Part shown: piece by piece, positions 46,056 to 46,361 of the stretch | Layout of the letters: each line of letters begins with the position of its first letter | Numbering within the stretch: the stretch's first letter is position 1 | NCBI GenBank assembly: GCA_947258905.1 | Contig: CAMYKF010000731.1 | Span: 1 to 46,361 of the forward strand | Reading direction: 5' to 3' | Length of the DNA: 46,361 nucleotides | Source: an uncultured Pirellulaceae bacterium | GTDB lineage: Bacteria; Planctomycetota; Planctomycetia; Pirellulales; Pirellulaceae | Program-made: the position numbers and the translations under genes | The notes under the pieces: model-generated | Databases searched by the model: none | What the model was told of the DNA's origin: nothing | The model's input: only the letters and a program-made list of their open reading frames with translations

Positions 46056-46361
46056 TCACCAAATTAATGAACACTTGCTGCGACAAGTGGAGATCTACAA
46101 TCGTGCTCTGCCCGTCGCCGAGGAACTGGCGCAGCGATTTGAGGCAAGTCCACAACAGCAGGCCAAACTGGCAACGCTTGATGAATGGATGCAACAGGCG
46201 GCACACGAGAACCGGCAAATTCAGGAGTTGATACCGAATGGACCCGAAGCAGCTGGATTGGGGGCACAGGCCAAGGCTACCGCGCAACAACTTAACCAGC
46301 TGATCGCCCGTATGATCGGGTTGTTTGACATGATGGAAAAGCACGCCAGACGGGTCAAAGC
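46039..46361 (+). CDS. small helical protein, possibly FliT/FlgN-like chaperone (truncated by window edge)
   Basis: MASTNDHQINEHLLRQVEIYNRALPVAEELAQRFEASPQQQAKLATLDEWMQQAAHENRQIQEL...; GGAGG upstream. Confidence 0.55.
   Translation, partial: MASTNDHQINEHLLRQVEIYNRALPVAEELAQRFEASPQQQAKLATLDEWMQQAAHENRQIQELIPNGPEAAGLGAQAKATAQQLNQLIARMIGLFDMMEKHARRVK

Noticed and set aside
1-46361. CRISPR arrays, tRNA/rRNA genes, transposases
   Set aside because: No regularly spaced repeats, tRNA-like segments or transposase motifs were seen.

Overview
The window is dominated by a large flagellar gene supercluster, roughly 7.4-46 kb. Several cues point to a planctomycete or planctomycete-like bacterium: an ECF sigma factor next to a Ser/Thr kinase, a degraded 'MSIKITCESCQK' zinc-ribbon ORF, and several HDOD proteins. 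The taxonomic call is inference. Recognisable flagellar blocks are: flhB-fliR-fliQ-[split motE-like]-fliJ-fliI-fliH-fliG-fliF-fliE-flgC-flgB (minus); motA-motB-motB2 (plus); flgL-flgK-flgN-flgJ-flgI-flgH-flgA-flgG-flgF (minus); fliL-fliM-fliN-fliO-fliP-flhA-[63 aa]-fliA-[CxC protein]-two lipoproteins (plus); a HDOD-GGDEF protein, fliD, fliC and flgM (minus); and a TPR operon (plus) cut by the window edge. The left flank holds DUF6933-like and HTH-like ORFs, a decayed gene, a kinase/ECF sigma pair, a pore-less K+-channel-like TrkA-N protein and a HDOD protein. The observations I rate highest are: a four-copy operator-like motif cluster in the fliL/flgF divergent region; a sigma-28-like promoter plus tandem 22-bp-period dyads upstream of the TPR operon; divergence of both the FliG EHPQ and FliM GGxG interface motifs together with loss of the FliM CheY-binding N-terminus; tandem divergent MotB-like genes; a motE-like gene split at a 14-bp GC palindrome; an orphan intrinsic terminator suggesting an ncRNA; and uncharacterised small or TPR proteins embedded in flagellar operons. 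No computation or database search was run. All family assignments come from reading motifs.
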